Shown one piece after another: positions 11,793-23,998 of a stretch of DNA of 64,000 bases. The notes beneath the pieces were generated by a model. That model saw nothing but the letters and a program-made list of their open reading frames with translations. It was not told the origin of the DNA and made no database searches. Source of the DNA: Aquatica leii (Eukaryota; Arthropoda; Insecta; Coleoptera; Lampyridae); NCBI GenBank assembly GCA_035610365.1, contig CM069432.1, positions 13,764,001 to 13,828,000 on the forward strand, in the 5' to 3' direction. The position numbers and the translations under genes were made by a program. Each line of letters starts with the position of its first letter. Within the stretch, counting starts at the first letter, position 1.

Positions 11793-13223
11793 TTATTTCT
11801 TGTTTTTGACAGTCGCCTTATTGCTAGTCTCAAGGTTTTGAACTCTGTTTAAGATTGCTTTGATTGATTTGTCTTGCTTATCAATTTTTTCTAGAATTGT
11901 TTGCAACGTGATGTTTATTGCGTCTAGTTTTGATTCTTCAAGAGTGCTTTGTTGTGACTTACCTTTAATCATTTGTGCATAATTGCTCCCCGTTGGGTTG
12001 CGTTGTTTTACTGAGTCAGTTTTTGGTAATGTAGGAAAATTCTGTTAGGTTTTTTCTACTACTCTTGCTACTTGTTCGTTATCTGTTCTGGCGATTCTTT
12101 TTTTCTCTTTTAGCGTTTTTTCTCTTCGCTTTTGAAGCTCTTTTGCGATCACACAACCTCGGTAGTTCGCTGGGTGAGCTTCTCCGCAGTTGACACACTT
12201 GGCTTTTGCAAGTCTAACTGACTTACAATCTTTAGTAGCATGGTGTCCTGCACACTTGACACATCTAGCTTCTTTATTGCAGAAGGATTGGGTGTGTCCA
12301 AATGCTTGGCACTTTTTGCATTGTGGAATAAGGGCCGTGTTTTTGCGTAAAAGTTCTATTTTTACTTTTAACCCCGCGATTAAATTAATCGCGAAGATAT
12401 CTTTAATGTCTGCTGATTTGTTAAAGAATAGCATATGTAGCGGTAGAGGCTTCATAGTAGTGACATTATCCTTTTTTAATTTCTTCATGATGTTGGTAAC
12501 ATTTTCAATATTAAAACCTTTTGCTAGCAGGTCTTCTGTAATCAATTTTATTGAGCACGTTGGATGTATGCCCCTGGCCATAACCTTTATGGGTCGATTT
12601 TGCTTATCTTCGTAAGTATAGTATTCAATTTCATAGTTACGTAATGTGCTTATTAGCTTCCGGTATTGTATTTCGTCCGAAACGTTGATCTTGAACACAT
12701 CATTATTCATAGCAGTTATTTTATATGCTATTGTTGCTGATTCCAATATTTCATGCACAGTTTGGTATTCTTTTACGTTCATCAAGTTTACCGGCGGCGG
12801 TAAGGGTACTTTCTTTTCTTTAACCATGTTGTCTGTTTGATTAGAGGTCGACGCTTGTGGAGAGGTTTCGGGGGTTCCAGATGCTTTTCGTTTTTTCGAT
12901 TTGTTTTTCTTTGATCGCTGAACTATCCATTTTGTTTCTCTCGCTAATTCTTCCTCATCGGTGTGATATTCTGTTTTGTTTTCTATTCCCTGTTCTACAT
13001 TGGGTACCGCCACTGGTTTCTCGAGGCTATTTACCCTTTGCGTTAGTAGGTTGATATTTCCTTTTAGAGTTTCAATGGTTGCGAGGGATTGTTGTCAGGC
13101 ATTCCATAAATTAATCTCATTTTGAGTTTTTACTTGATTCTGTTGTACGAGAATCTGGTTTTGCTGGGATAATTCAAAGTCAGCTGGTGTTGGAGGTCGT
13201 TGAATTAACATTTGCTGATTCAT
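11793..13223 (-). pseudogene. Jockey LINE ORF1: gag-like protein with zinc knuckles
   Basis: The frame opens MNQQMLIQRPPTPADFELSQ at 13223 and ends VQNLETSNKATVKNKK at 11793, about 476 codons, with the ORF2 ATG three bases after the stop. A basic, Ser/Lys-rich N-terminal half is followed by a PRE_C2HC-type domain (VMARGIHPTCSIKLITEDLL at about 12510-12590). Three Cys/His knuckles then start CKKCQAFGHTQSFC, CVKCAGHHATKDC and CVNCGEAHPANYRGC at about 12140-12330. Jockey ORF1 proteins bind element RNA. The C-terminal 60 residues look coiled coil. An in-frame TGA near 13097 and a stop near 12044 disrupt it. Confidence 0.88.
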
Positions 13224-13400
13224 TATGCTGTTACGCGCATTTCACACTCGAACAGCAATATGAATAGCTTGTTATCTTAGCCCGCGGCGTACAGTCACAT
13301 TTAAGCGATAGCACTTCCTTGTTGACGTTAAACACAATTCACTTTTTATCACGTACACGTTCCGTATTGAATTTCACTGCAAGAGCGGCTTACAACACGT

Positions 13401-16400
13401 CTTTATCCTTCAAAAGTAAAGCCATTATTCAATAGAAAATTGGGGTTATCGAAGGTTGATGTGCGTCACTTAATGGAGGTCGTAGCAAACATTTGAATTT
13501 TATTTCATACCAGGTAGTTTTAGTCTGGATTTTTTTAATTTCAAAATCTACCGGCCAGACGTTTTCTGACGGCACGGCGCGTGCCCTATATCGTATTCAC
13601 TCTTATACGTTCGGCGGTCGTATAGCACTCTTTGTTTTTTTAAAGACGATACTTTTTTCCAAAATAAGGATTGCAGGATAGTGGGCGACATATCGATATA
13701 ATTAAAATACCAATACAGCAAACCTATTTTACCAGTGATTGTTATGTAGATCGTTATCTTCGACCATTAAAATCTGTTAACGTTTGGTCGCTAAGTATAA
13801 AGAGAGTGTTACAGCATCAGGCTGAATAAAGTAAACCCAATGAGAATAACAAATAAACTATCGCCCTAAAACTTTGTAAGATAGAGAAAAGTTGCACATA
13901 TACATTTTTATAGAAAACAAAAGTTACTATAAAAAAGTACACGGAAGGGTACAATTATCTTCTATAGTTTAAAAGATATAAGTGTGCAAAGTTACACGAT
14001 AATGTCTTATATTACATTAAGATTCTGTAACTCTCAAACTATTAGATATAATTATACCCTCCTGCGGACTTTTTTGCAATACATTTTGTGCTCTATAAAT
14101 ATGTTAATGTTCAATTTTCATCTATATTGTACTGTTTTTGTAACGTACAAGGAGGAAGTTTCTGCGGATCTGATTCTGCAATTACTATAATTATTTTTCA
14201 GATTTGCTGAGTGAAATTAACACTTATCATATTTTTAAAACATAAAAGATATCATAAGGAATATCTTGTTTAATAGTAATAAACATTGCATCCGAGAAAT
14301 ACAAAAAATGAAGTGAAATTGGGCACCACCGCAAGTTCCAGATTTGTTTCATCGTTTCGTTACACGAGCCTTCGAATAAGTGTTTTCAACAATAAAATTG
14401 CGCTTAAGTTCTATAAACAAATGTAACTAAATGTTACATTTACGCTTTTTATGTTTATGAAGTAAAGTGTTCGTATAAAAAGTATAGTACACAACTAGAA
14501 TTCTATAGGCTATTATATGCTCGTAAAGTTACTCGCGTGCAACTTTTTTACTCGCTTATATTAAGCTACTTACAACTCTCGTTATGTAATATACTATTAA
14601 TTTTGAAAATAAACTAATAATAAAAAAACAGAAAATAATTGGTTATAGTAAATTCTACCAATAGTCAATAAGAAACATAATATAAAGTATTCAATGTACA
14701 ATTTTCATAGCGTTCCATGTATCTAAATATCAAACTGCTTAAAAATTTTATTGGAAAATGCGGTAAAATTAATCATCAAATAATTAAACAAAAATAATTA
14801 TATTACTTAATCAATACTAATATATAAAGGTTGGAACAGAAACGGTTAGATCATGATGACGACACAGCATATGCTACTAAGACAATACCAAAAAAGTAAA
14901 CAAGACGGAGGAGTTGTCGATATGCAAGAACTGAAACTACAGGATCACTTAAAAACTAAATAATTTGCGGTAGATGCACTATTGTAGACGTCGTAGACGC
15001 CGAGTTTGGGGGTTTAAACTATCTACCTTTTAAAACCCGAGTTTATGGATTCTTAGCAACCACAATAATTTCTCTATATTTATCGAAATCGTGCATGTTG
15101 AGGGTAATGAATTTTGTGCGCTTTATACACTTTCCACGCAAACTACAGAGTAAACACATGTAATTTAAGCTTTAGCGGAACCTTCTGAATTAATAACCTT
15201 CCAGTCCATTTATAGTAAAATTCGATTGTAAAATTAACCGATGGTTATGGATAAAGTTGCTGAGGTATGATGCACTTATATGTACGTTTTGAGGTTCACT
15301 TTGATTTTCGTTCTTTGTTTGTAACATTAATTGTATCAAGCTGCTGTTGACTCTCATTTTACCTCCTGCGTTACTAGTACATGTGGTGTTTAAATGGTTA
15401 CGCCAAAAAGATTGTTATAATTACTTCAGGGTAAATTAAACACACAAAGCATTGGTGTGTTGAAAAGTGATAAATGGTACTCCGCAATAAAACTTAAATT
15501 TGAACGGTTTACATAGTAATAGTGACTGTTTAAATAACGTATATTTTTGTATATTTAAATTTTGGATATTTGGTCTCTGAACTCTTTCTTTTATTTTTCT
15601 CACACGATTTTATTTAAAACGTACATTCTCGCATAAACAAACGCAATTTTTACAAAGATAGTCATTTTCAATTTTTCTGAAAATTTGTTTTTAACTAGAT
15701 TAAACAATTAATAACAACATATTAAAAAATTACCATGCGGCTATTTCTTAAAAAAAAGTTATTTTACGTCGAATTCACAACAACGCTCAGCGTACATTCT
15801 CGCATAAACAAACGCAATTTTTACAAAGATAATCATTTTCGATTTTTTTGCAAATTCTGTTATTAATTCTTGTATTTTAGTATTCTCCTTGTAACGATTA
15901 TTTTCATAACTGTTTCACAACAAAGTCATCGCGTCTGCAATTCATATTATATGCAAGTATCGTTTCAGGATTTATAATCTCAAATTAGAGTTTCATATGT
16001 AACTGTGGCGGAATATAACTTGAAAATGTATATTTTCCGTTTCGGGTAGTTTTGTTAGTTGCTTTTGCCAAGTCTGCGCTGAAATATAATTTGATATCTA
16101 AAACTAGATAGATTACCTTTACGTTAGCTAATAAATAACAATCTTTACTTTACAAAATAAAACTTCTTTGATAAACTTTATATTGATGTGTTTTTTATTA
16201 AAAAAAATGTTTAGTGCAATTAACGCTTGTCTATAAAGTTATATATTGGGCACACGAAAAATTGAAGAATAAAGTTTATAAAAAGATTGTCTAGACAGTT
16301 TTTGTTATTATATTTATATATTCAATGTAATTTAGTAAACAATTTACATAAATCAATAAAATTTAAATTTAAATAACAATTTAGATTTTATTTAAAAATT

Positions 16401-17369
16401 ACTTTGAAGAAAATGTTAAAAATCAACAAATAGTTCAACACAAGAAAACTAAATTTTCTATTGCTATAATTTACACATTTTGAAGATTTAATTAATTCTA
16501 CGTTTACCATAATATAATAAAACATTAAAAAAATTTTTGGTTTATTTTATACAATTTTATTACATTATGAATACAATTGCAATTATTATTATTGCTATTA
16601 GTTTAAATTTAAGAACAACACAATAAAATTCTTTATGCCCTATTTTGTTAATTAACTTGAATAATGACTCATTAGACTTTATAAAAGATCTTCTATACTT
16701 AATTGAGCGCATAAATTTACTTTTTGTTAATTTAAGAGAAGCAATGCTTTTAATTTTACTGATAGGTTTTCTTAGACCTAAACAAAATGGTAATTTAAAA
16801 TTAATTGCGTTTTTATTTTTATTGAAATACTGTGATTATTGAACAAAAAAGGATAATTAATTGCGAAAGTAGTTTTTTTTGGAATCGTTTAGTGATACTG
16901 CATGTTTAAAAATATTCTAATAAAAATGCAACACGACGTAAGAGTTATTTAAAATTGCGGTGGTATGTTGCTCTAAAGTATAAAGTTACGTGCATTACAC
17001 AATAATAATAATTAACGGCGTACTTTATATTACTTTTAACAAAGTTTTTATTTTATTAGGTTTTGCACTACAAATGCTTTATTTGTTATAGTTGTTATGT
17101 AAAAAACCTACAGCTAAATATTTAAGGGTTACTTTTCGCTAGCGCTTCCCCAATTAATTACTGGGAATTATGACACGTTACCAGGATAAAGTTTGGGCCA
17201 TTAATGTAATGATAAATCTGTAACAAAATTATCGCATAGATTGTAAATTAATTAAGTTCTTAGAATCATGAAATTATTAACCCAAATATAGTGTATATAT
17301 TTAAAAATTTCTATCGTTGCTATAAACCTATAATAAACAAAAATTATTGGTTTTTGATTTAAATTTAGT
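13401..17369. other. No gene recognised; AT-rich intergenic DNA
   Basis: Four kilobases with only short frames and no motif I can place. The GC-richer patch at 13490-13640 and the block at 14850-15050 do not read as protein. A short direct repeat at 15620-15860 is listed separately. Sequence around 16170-17100 is especially AT-rich. Confidence 0.45.
15620..15860 (+). repeat. Direct repeat pair, about 70 bp, offset 171 bp
   Basis: The block beginning CGTACATTCTCGCATAAAC occurs at 15620-15690 and again at 15791-15860, continuing through AACGCAATTTTTACAAAGAT in both copies with a few differences near the end. The intervening 100 bases are unrelated. It may be a local tandem duplication or two ends of a small insertion. 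No function is evident. Confidence 0.8.
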
Positions 17370-17445
17370 ATATACATATATTATAAAAATACCTTTATAT
17401 TATAAATAAAATACTCCAACTAATTAATATTTTGTATATAAACCG

Positions 17446-18324
17446 TTATTTTCCAAACATTCTGTTAACCTGTTTGCCATCGAGTTAATTCATTTTTTGC
17501 AGAAGTCCTCGGAAACGTTTCCAAACTTCATTTGCAGTTTGTACTATATAATTTAAGTTTTTGGCCGGAATTTCAAGGTCTAAGTTCTGCTCATAGCTGC
17601 CCACATGTTCTCGATGGGGTTAAAATCGGGAGATTTGGCTTGCCTTACGAAAGAAATTACGTCGTTTCTGTACTCAAACCACTCATTTACGATTCTACTT
17701 TTATGAATTGGCGAATTGTCTTGGACAATAACAATGTCTTCCAATTCTTCTTCTAGCACTTGGCACCAAAATTTCGTCTAGCACTCGAACATAACTTTCA
17801 GACGTAAATTGTGGTGAAGAAACTAGAACCAATTCACCCGGCCCAGCTTTTGAAATCCACGCCCAAAATCCACCAGAAATTCTTCTACTTTGTCGATTTT
17901 TACGAACACGTTCGGTACTAAATCTTGTATTTCGTGGTCGCCAAAGTGTCATAGACGACTCTTGTGTCGATGAAAATACCTTTTCGTCCGTAAAAATCAC
18001 CGTACTCCAGTCTCTGTACAAACTATTTTGACAAAATCTAATTCTTGCTTGAGCATGTCTTTCTGTTAATTCAGGTTTTGTTGCAAGCTTACTTGCAAAT
18101 AATTCCACGTCGTTTAATCTGCGTCGTATCGTTGAAGCGCTACAGTTTATATGAAGTTCTTCTCGAATTCGCGGAGCAGTTGTAAAAGGAGAATTTTGAA
18201 CACATCTAAGAATATTTGCATCTTTCTCTATGGTAGTTGCTCTATTTATTCGTTTTGGTTTCGTTATAAGAGAAACTTCTCCTTTTTCATCAAACCTTCG
18301 AAGCCACCGACGAACTTGGCGCAC
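17446..18324 (-). pseudogene. Tc1-like transposase, exon 2 (copy A)
   Basis: The exon starts just after a 3' splice site (TATACAG at 18325-18331 on the minus strand) and reads VRRWLRRFDEKGEVSLITKP, the second half of the helix-turn-helix DNA-binding region. It continues RIREELHINCSASTIRRRL, then the first catalytic Asp in VIFTDEKVFSS and the tryptophan-rich FWAWISKAGPGELVLV. After a frame break near 17750 come the second Asp (IVIVQDNSPIHKSRI) and the third acid (SPDFNPIENMWAAM). These are the DDE residues that cut and join DNA. The C-terminal part, NEVWKRFRG, ends near 17446. Frameshifts and a deletion near 17545 show it is inactive. Confidence 0.85.
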
Positions 18325-18986
18325 CTGTATATGTATTTAATTAAGTAATTTAGTTTAACCAAATGATTCAATTATTTTAGTAAATTACGTTTTCTTAAAA
18401 TAAATAAGTTATTTTTTTTAAACAGAAATATCTTTGATAAAGTTCAAAGTGTGTTTCTTTTCTACTTAAAGTATTTTTTTTAATTTATCGATACCTCCGA
18501 ATGAACACATTGTAAGTGACAAAAAGTAATTTTACAGGGGAACTGTTTCAAGTTAATCTGACATTCAAATGCGCATAAGTTCTTTCTGCTTTATGCAATT
18601 TAAATTATGTTTTCAAATATTAATAGTTTTGAGTTCGTAGTTTTTAAATACAGTTAATAATAAACTGCAATTTTGATTTTTTTGTATTTTTTTGTTGGTT
18701 ACTGTTTTCTGCAACGAAGACATTTACGTTAAAAAAATCGTATTGGCATATACAATCTTATTTTTTGGAAATCGTTTTAGGTCACAAATTGTAACGGTTA
18801 TTACTATTTGGTTGAACTTACAATATTTCCGAATAAAACATTGTAGATGATTTTACAATTGTTGAATTGTCTCCAAAAAATACATTATGTGTCAAAAAAT
18901 TAATTTTAATAAATGATATATTAATACAAACGTACAAAAGTAAAAATACATCAAAAAAATACAGTAAAAATTAATTTTATAATAAT

Positions 18987-20315
18987 TTAGGAGGAGTCTT
19001 CCTCGCTATCTCTGTTACTATCAAAAGTTAAAGAATCGTAAAACCATCTGTATGTTTCCGGAACCTTTTGCTTTAAATATTGTAAATGCTGATATTTTTT
19101 CTTTGTTAATGGAATTTTTGCTGTATAACATTTCGTAACAAACACGTCGTTCCCATTAGACAATCTTGTATTTTTTGGTTTGATTACCAAAAACAATGGT
19201 TCATCGCCGAAGTTGTACCTCAGAGAAATAATATCTGTGTTTTGTTCAATATTTATTTCTCTAAGCTCATTCTAAATTTTTTGCTATTGGTATCTTTTGA
19301 AAAGTTTTTGATTAAGTCGCACATTTTTTTAAAGTCAAAAAAACTCTTTAACATTATAGGGCTTTCCACGTATTTTAGCCAGTTTAACTAGCATTATAAA
19401 TTGATCGGGTGTATAAAGATCTGAATTTCTAACATTTTTTTCAATAAGTGCGTGAACACTATCATTTTCATTTTGAGTATGCCCGGGCTCCAAGAACCGA
19501 TGGCAAATGGAAACTTTGTATGTTTTCGCAATGTGAAAAAACATGCTAGTGACTATTTTATTTTTGTTTTGGCCTATGCAATTATCAGAATATAATATAA
19601 ATTCTTTTTTACCAGTACGAATCTGATTGAGAAGAAAGTCATATAAGCAACTAGATATTTCATTAGCACCACGTTTTCCAATTTGCTCATGCCAAATATA
19701 GCAATGTCCCTCGTTGCTAGATAAATCAAAAACTGTAAAGTTGAACATCGAGAGCTTACATTTATAATAAAATACTGAAGTTTTTGACTGTGGTATTTGA
19801 ATAACTTTTTGAAGATCAAAGCAACAGACAGATAGTTTTGAATCAGTTTTAGATCTTTTCTTATCAGCTTCCTTTAATTCCTTTACTTGTTGTTTTCGTA
19901 AGAGATGTTTGTTCTGGAATTCAATAATCTCTGCAGTTTTTTTCGGGTTTAAGTTTAAAATCAGCACATATGTCGCATCTATCCTTTTTAGGTTTAAAGA
20001 ATCCAATATTAAATTCGGTGTTGAAGATATCTCTATACTGTCTCTCTGTGGCTAAAGATATCAGTTGTTTTTCATTGGCCCACGTTGTATAAAGGCGGTA
20101 CATCTTGGATATTGTTAATCCATCTTCAACATACAATTTATTAGTCTTTTCTCTACAATAATGTGAAGGAACTTTTGGAAAAAGATTTATATGCTCTCTA
20201 ACTTCTTGTTTTACACTGTCCAAAATTACAAATGGTCGATTAGTATGTTTTCCTCTTTTGTCTGGAGTCACAGTACCTGTGATAGAATCATCTTTTTTTT
20301 TAAAGCTGTAGAAAC
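18987..20315 (-). pseudogene. Sola-like transposase, main exon, C-terminal part
   Basis: This continues exactly in frame from 23549 if the hAT element and one copy of its 8-bp duplication are removed. It reads KKKDDSITGTVTPDKRGKHT, then a treble-Cys segment KKDRCDICADFK. A one-base frameshift in a run of A near 19940 follows, then VCCFDLQKVIQIPQ, SSNEGHCYIWHEQIGKRGAN, and EFILYSDNCIGQNKNK with FLEPGHTQNENDSVHALIE. The acidic residues in CFDLQ, YSDN and NENDSVH are candidates for the catalytic triad of a DDE/DDD nuclease. The C-terminal piece in a further frame (FVTKCYTAKIPLTKKKYQHL) ends in acidic RDSEEDSS at 18987. It is broken by frameshifts and by the hAT insertion. Role is inferred from the motif pattern and the element ends. 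Confidence 0.7.
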
Positions 20316-23300
20316 CAGCGGCGTAACGAGCAACGGAGAGGCCCGTGTGCGAAGTTGCTATTGGGGGCCCTCTAGTTTTAGTAATTAAAAGTCTTATTAT
20401 ATACATACACGTATATATAAAAAAACACATAAAAGTGATAAAAAATAATAATAATAATACAAACGATAAGACTAATAATGACTAAAAATTAAAACTGTTA
20501 ATAAAAAACCTTTTTTCTAACCCTTGCTTCGGCAAATACATCAATAATTTTACTAATATTTAAACTTCTAGCAGCTTTGTTTTCAATCGAGAGTATTGCT
20601 AAACTATTTAATCTATTCTGAGACAATGTACTTCTCAGGTAGTTTTTAATGAGTTTTAATTTTGAGAATCACCTTTCTGCTGAAGTCACCGGAATTGTCA
20701 AAAATAGTGTAAGGGTAATGCATAGTTCTGAGAATGAAGTACGTAACATAATATATTTTACAATAATTAGTTCTAACATTTCTTTTAAAAAAATTATAGA
20801 ATCTAACTCTTTTTTAAATGCATTCCTAAAATGCATTAATTCATAAATAAGATTTTCAGAAAGATCTTTGTTATACTCTTCGATTAACAGAAGACAAAGC
20901 TCGCGCAATTGGTCGTCTGATGTCGTTTTAAGAGTATCTGGCATAATAACGTTAAATAATTTGTTAACCTTTTTGACACCTTCAAATCTATGTTTGATGT
21001 GTTAAAATATCTATAGTTGATAGAAATACATTTATTTTAAAATGCATTGTAGGGTCTGCTAACCTTTCGTCATTTGAAATTTCTTCGAAATGTTTTTTTA
21101 CCCATCTGTTTCTGCTATTTTCAAAATTAGGGTCAATAGACCATTTAACTGCCATTTCACATGCCGTTTCTAACAATTAATCAAAATTTTCACGTAACTG
21201 TTTTAAGTTAGTATAACTGTTATCTAATAAAGTACATGCAGATTTCACATTTATAGATGGTGTTTAAATTCCTTTAGATACAGTATCACAAATTTTTTAA
21301 ATTTCACGTTCAAGAACAACTAAAAAAACTGTTTTAAAGTTTTCAAAGTACTTTTTTAATCCCATTACTTCGTTCTTCTCGTTTACCTTTACTGATGTTA
21401 AACATATGTTTTACAAAACTTTTAGAATATTGTGGTAGTGAAACCTTAGTGAAACTACACAATGCCCATCTTTGAATACTATTCCCAAAAAAAAACATAC
21501 ACGCGCTCCAAGATTTCATAAAAATTTAAAATTTTTGGTATAGCTTTAACAGTATCATTCAACACTAAATTTGAAGCATGTGCTGTACAATGTACATATG
21601 TTGCGTTTGGCTATATTTTTAAAAGTTTTGCTTTAACACCATTATACACACCACTCATATTTGCGGCTCCGTCATATCCTTGTCCTCGAAGTTTATGTAA
21701 TTCTAAACTATGATTTTGAGCAAAAGATAAAATCTGATTTGCTAAAATCTGTCCAGTTTGACCTTCAGCTTCTTGAAAACCTAAATAACTTTCATTTATG
21801 ATTACTTCTTTGGGTTTTTCTTCATCGTCATTTTCTATAGATACAAATCGAACAATTATGCTTATTTGATTTGTCTTTGATATATCCTGCGTTGTATCTA
21901 TAATTATTGAATAAAAAAAGCGATTTTTTAATTTTAGATATTAAAGAATTTTTAACTTTATTGCCGACATTATCTATAATTTCATTTTGAATAGTAGGAG
22001 TTAAATATTTTACTGATTCTGTAGATTTGTTTACAAGATCATTCAGTAGTGGATCATAGTTTGATAATAATTTAATTATATTAAGGAAAATTTTAGAAGT
22101 AGTGTTGTTCGTAATATCCTCCCTATGACCCCTAAAAGGCAAGTTTGCTGTAGCTAAAGTAATAGTTACATTTATTATTCTATGAAGAAGTTTTTTCTAA
22201 CAGTTTGCTTCTTTCCTTATTTGTGCCTCCAATTTTGTATCAACAAGTCTAATGTTCATTTTCCACTGATTGTAAATAATACAAGCAGAATGGTGATAAG
22301 AAGATTTTTCATGACGTGAAATTTGTTGAGTTATATGGCGCCAGTCATCAACTTCGTGTCTCTATTCATTTCGATCTACAGCAAAGAACCAGCAAGGTTC
22401 ACAATAAGCTTTATATAATCTTGGTGAATAGTATAACCACATTCTTGGAATTTGTCCCGTAATTGAACTTTGTTTATAATATATTTTAGAAAAACTGCGA
22501 TTATCTTTATTTTTTTGGAAACGGTTCAGGCGGTTGACAAGGTCCATATTGGACAATGTATTTTTTATCTTTTGATTTTAAATTGGTTATATCAAAATTT
22601 GCTCTGTCACTTAAATATTCTATTGAGTTCGATGTTACAAATGTAGAAGACGTTGGAGTACTATGTTTTTGGAAATCTATATATAGGGAACCGGAATTCT
22701 CTTCTACAGCTGTAAGTGTGGAACAGCATGGTTCTTCCACAGGTTCTTTGGTTTTATTTGAAACTGAAATTACGTCAAAAGGACTAATAAAACTTAAGTT
22801 ATTTCTCCTACACTAGTTATAAAGCAAGAACTTTCAATAATTATTTACTGAAGTTAAAATCGACAGAAAATAATTTAATTTTTTTTTTAATACACGACCA
22901 TATAAACAACACTCACTTCGTATGATTAATTCACAAAAATAACATTAAAGCGCTAAGAAACACTTATTTAACAAGATTGATCGAAGAAGAATGTAGTGTT
23001 GAGGTTGGCTTTTGCTTCCGTCCCTCATCCGTACAAAAGCCGAAGAAGTATCAATTTCTATAATTTTTATTGTGTGCTTTGACAACTAAAAGCCGCTCGA
23101 TGCATAGGATTACTAAAAGTACGACTCTCATTCATATATGTTCATTACATATATAAAAAATATAAACCATAAACCTATGAAAACCAATATGGTTATCTTC
23201 CTTTTACTCTTATTTCATTCAGTGATTGTCATTAATACTTCTAGTATTTATGTTTAATTATTTAAGTACAATAAGTAATATATTTCATATGTAGTAACTA

Positions 23301-23540
23301 AGTAAATCTTCTTTGAAAACAGAATTTATCTATGCTTTCATACTACGGATATACAAATCTTTTGTTAAGAAAGTTTAAAATATATAATTTTATTAAAAGC
23401 AGTAAAACGTCTTAGTTATTTAGACATACTTTTGTGGTCTATAACAAAAATTGTACTACTGGAAAGCGTACGCTGGGGACCCCCTTTGATAGAGGGCCCG
23501 TGTGCCTTGCACCCACGGCCCCCCGGTAGTTACGCAGCTG
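20316..23540 (-). mobile_element. hAT transposon (hAT-1), ZMYM1-like, TSD GTAGAAAC
   Basis: The ends are CAGCGGCGTAACGAGC on the left and, inverted, CAGCTGCGTAACTACC on the right, the usual hAT terminal form. The 8-bp sequence GTAGAAAC is duplicated perfectly at 20308-20315 and 23541-23548. Removing the 3,225 bp plus one copy restores the reading frame of the Sola-like transposase. GC-rich subterminal blocks (GGGGGCCCTCTAG at 20363, GGGGACCCCC at 23474) flank a decayed transposase on the minus strand. Insertion age is younger than the Sola-like host element. Confidence 0.92.
20515..22800 (-). pseudogene. hAT-1 transposase (ZMYM1-like, DUF4371 and dimerisation domain)
   Basis: Minus-strand pieces in order. 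The N-terminal disordered part, EEPCCSTLTAVEENSGS, lies near 22690-22745. A TTF/zf-type segment reads IPRMWLYYSPRLYKAYCEPC and WFFAVDR near 22375-22455. The DUF4371 nuclease core begins PFRGHREDITNNTTSKIFLN at about 22080-22140 and continues with a damaged DTTQDISKTNQISIIVRFV. GQGYDGAANMSGVYNGVKAK at about 21620-21690 carries the second catalytic Asp, and THCTAH-like CTAHASNLVLNDT lies near 21560. The C-terminal hAT dimerisation domain is TIPVTSAER, FSKLKLIKNYLRSTLSQNRL at about 20590-20690. Many stops and frameshifts are present. hAT transposases excise and reinsert the element; this one cannot be functional. Confidence 0.85.
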
Positions 23541-23548
23541 GTAGAAAC

Positions 23549-23842
23549 CCACATATCCAAAATTGAAAGGGTATCAAGAAACATTTTCTTGCATACCTCT
23601 ACGTTTTCGTTTGACTTTAGTGGGAGGTTGTACGACAATGAGGATTTTTTTTGCGACAGTTCATTTTCTTCTTTCACAGTAATGCGTTTTTTTAAATCCG
23701 TTTTACACAACTTCCTACAAATGAGGATTGCCTATTATAATTTCTGTTTTGTTTTGACTTTGAATATCTATGTTATGTGATAAGTCAGATTGAGAATGGT
23801 TAACTAAATCTGCTGGCATAAAATATAATTTTTGGATATTAT
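23549..23842 (-). pseudogene. Sola-like transposase, start of main exon
   Basis: A 3' splice site (TTATTTTCAG) on the minus strand ends at 23843. The exon reads DNIQKLYFMPADLVNHSQSD and, after a one-base frameshift near 23718, ICRKLCKTDLKKRITVKEEN and MFLDTLSILDMWV, running into GTTTCTAC, the target copy of the hAT element. The two conserved cysteines suggest a small zinc-binding segment. It joins in phase to the 19-base first exon at 27395-27413. Confidence 0.65.
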
Positions 23843-23998
23843 CTGAAAATAATGATAAGATGTTATAAAAAAGGTAAAAATAACATGTGGTGAAAAGTTT
23901 ATAACAGGAAAACCTTACCAGTATAGCACAATAAAAAGCAAACAACGTTCATCTATGTTTTGTCTTGACTTTCAGTTTTCCGTCTGTCTGCTACACTG

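Larger units (their letters stand above)
9060..13400 (-). mobile_element. Jockey-clade non-LTR retrotransposon (LINE), nearly full length
   Basis: The minus strand carries, in order, ORF1 with zinc knuckles (13223-11793), ORF2 with endonuclease and reverse transcriptase (11789-9200), then a short AT-rich 3' tail. Two-ORF organisation with a few bases between the ORFs, a gag-like ORF1 with CCHC knuckles, and an apurinic-type endonuclease fused to RT are the hallmarks of the Jockey group. These elements insert by nicking the target and reverse-transcribing in place. Both ORFs carry several stop codons, so this copy is dead, yet it keeps most of its length. The outer limits (9060 and 13400) are estimates; I did not find target-site duplications. 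Confidence 0.85.

Noticed and set aside
10657-13054. Several plus-strand frames over the Jockey element
   Set aside because: The minus strand gives ordered endonuclease, RT and zinc-knuckle motifs; the plus-strand frames have none.
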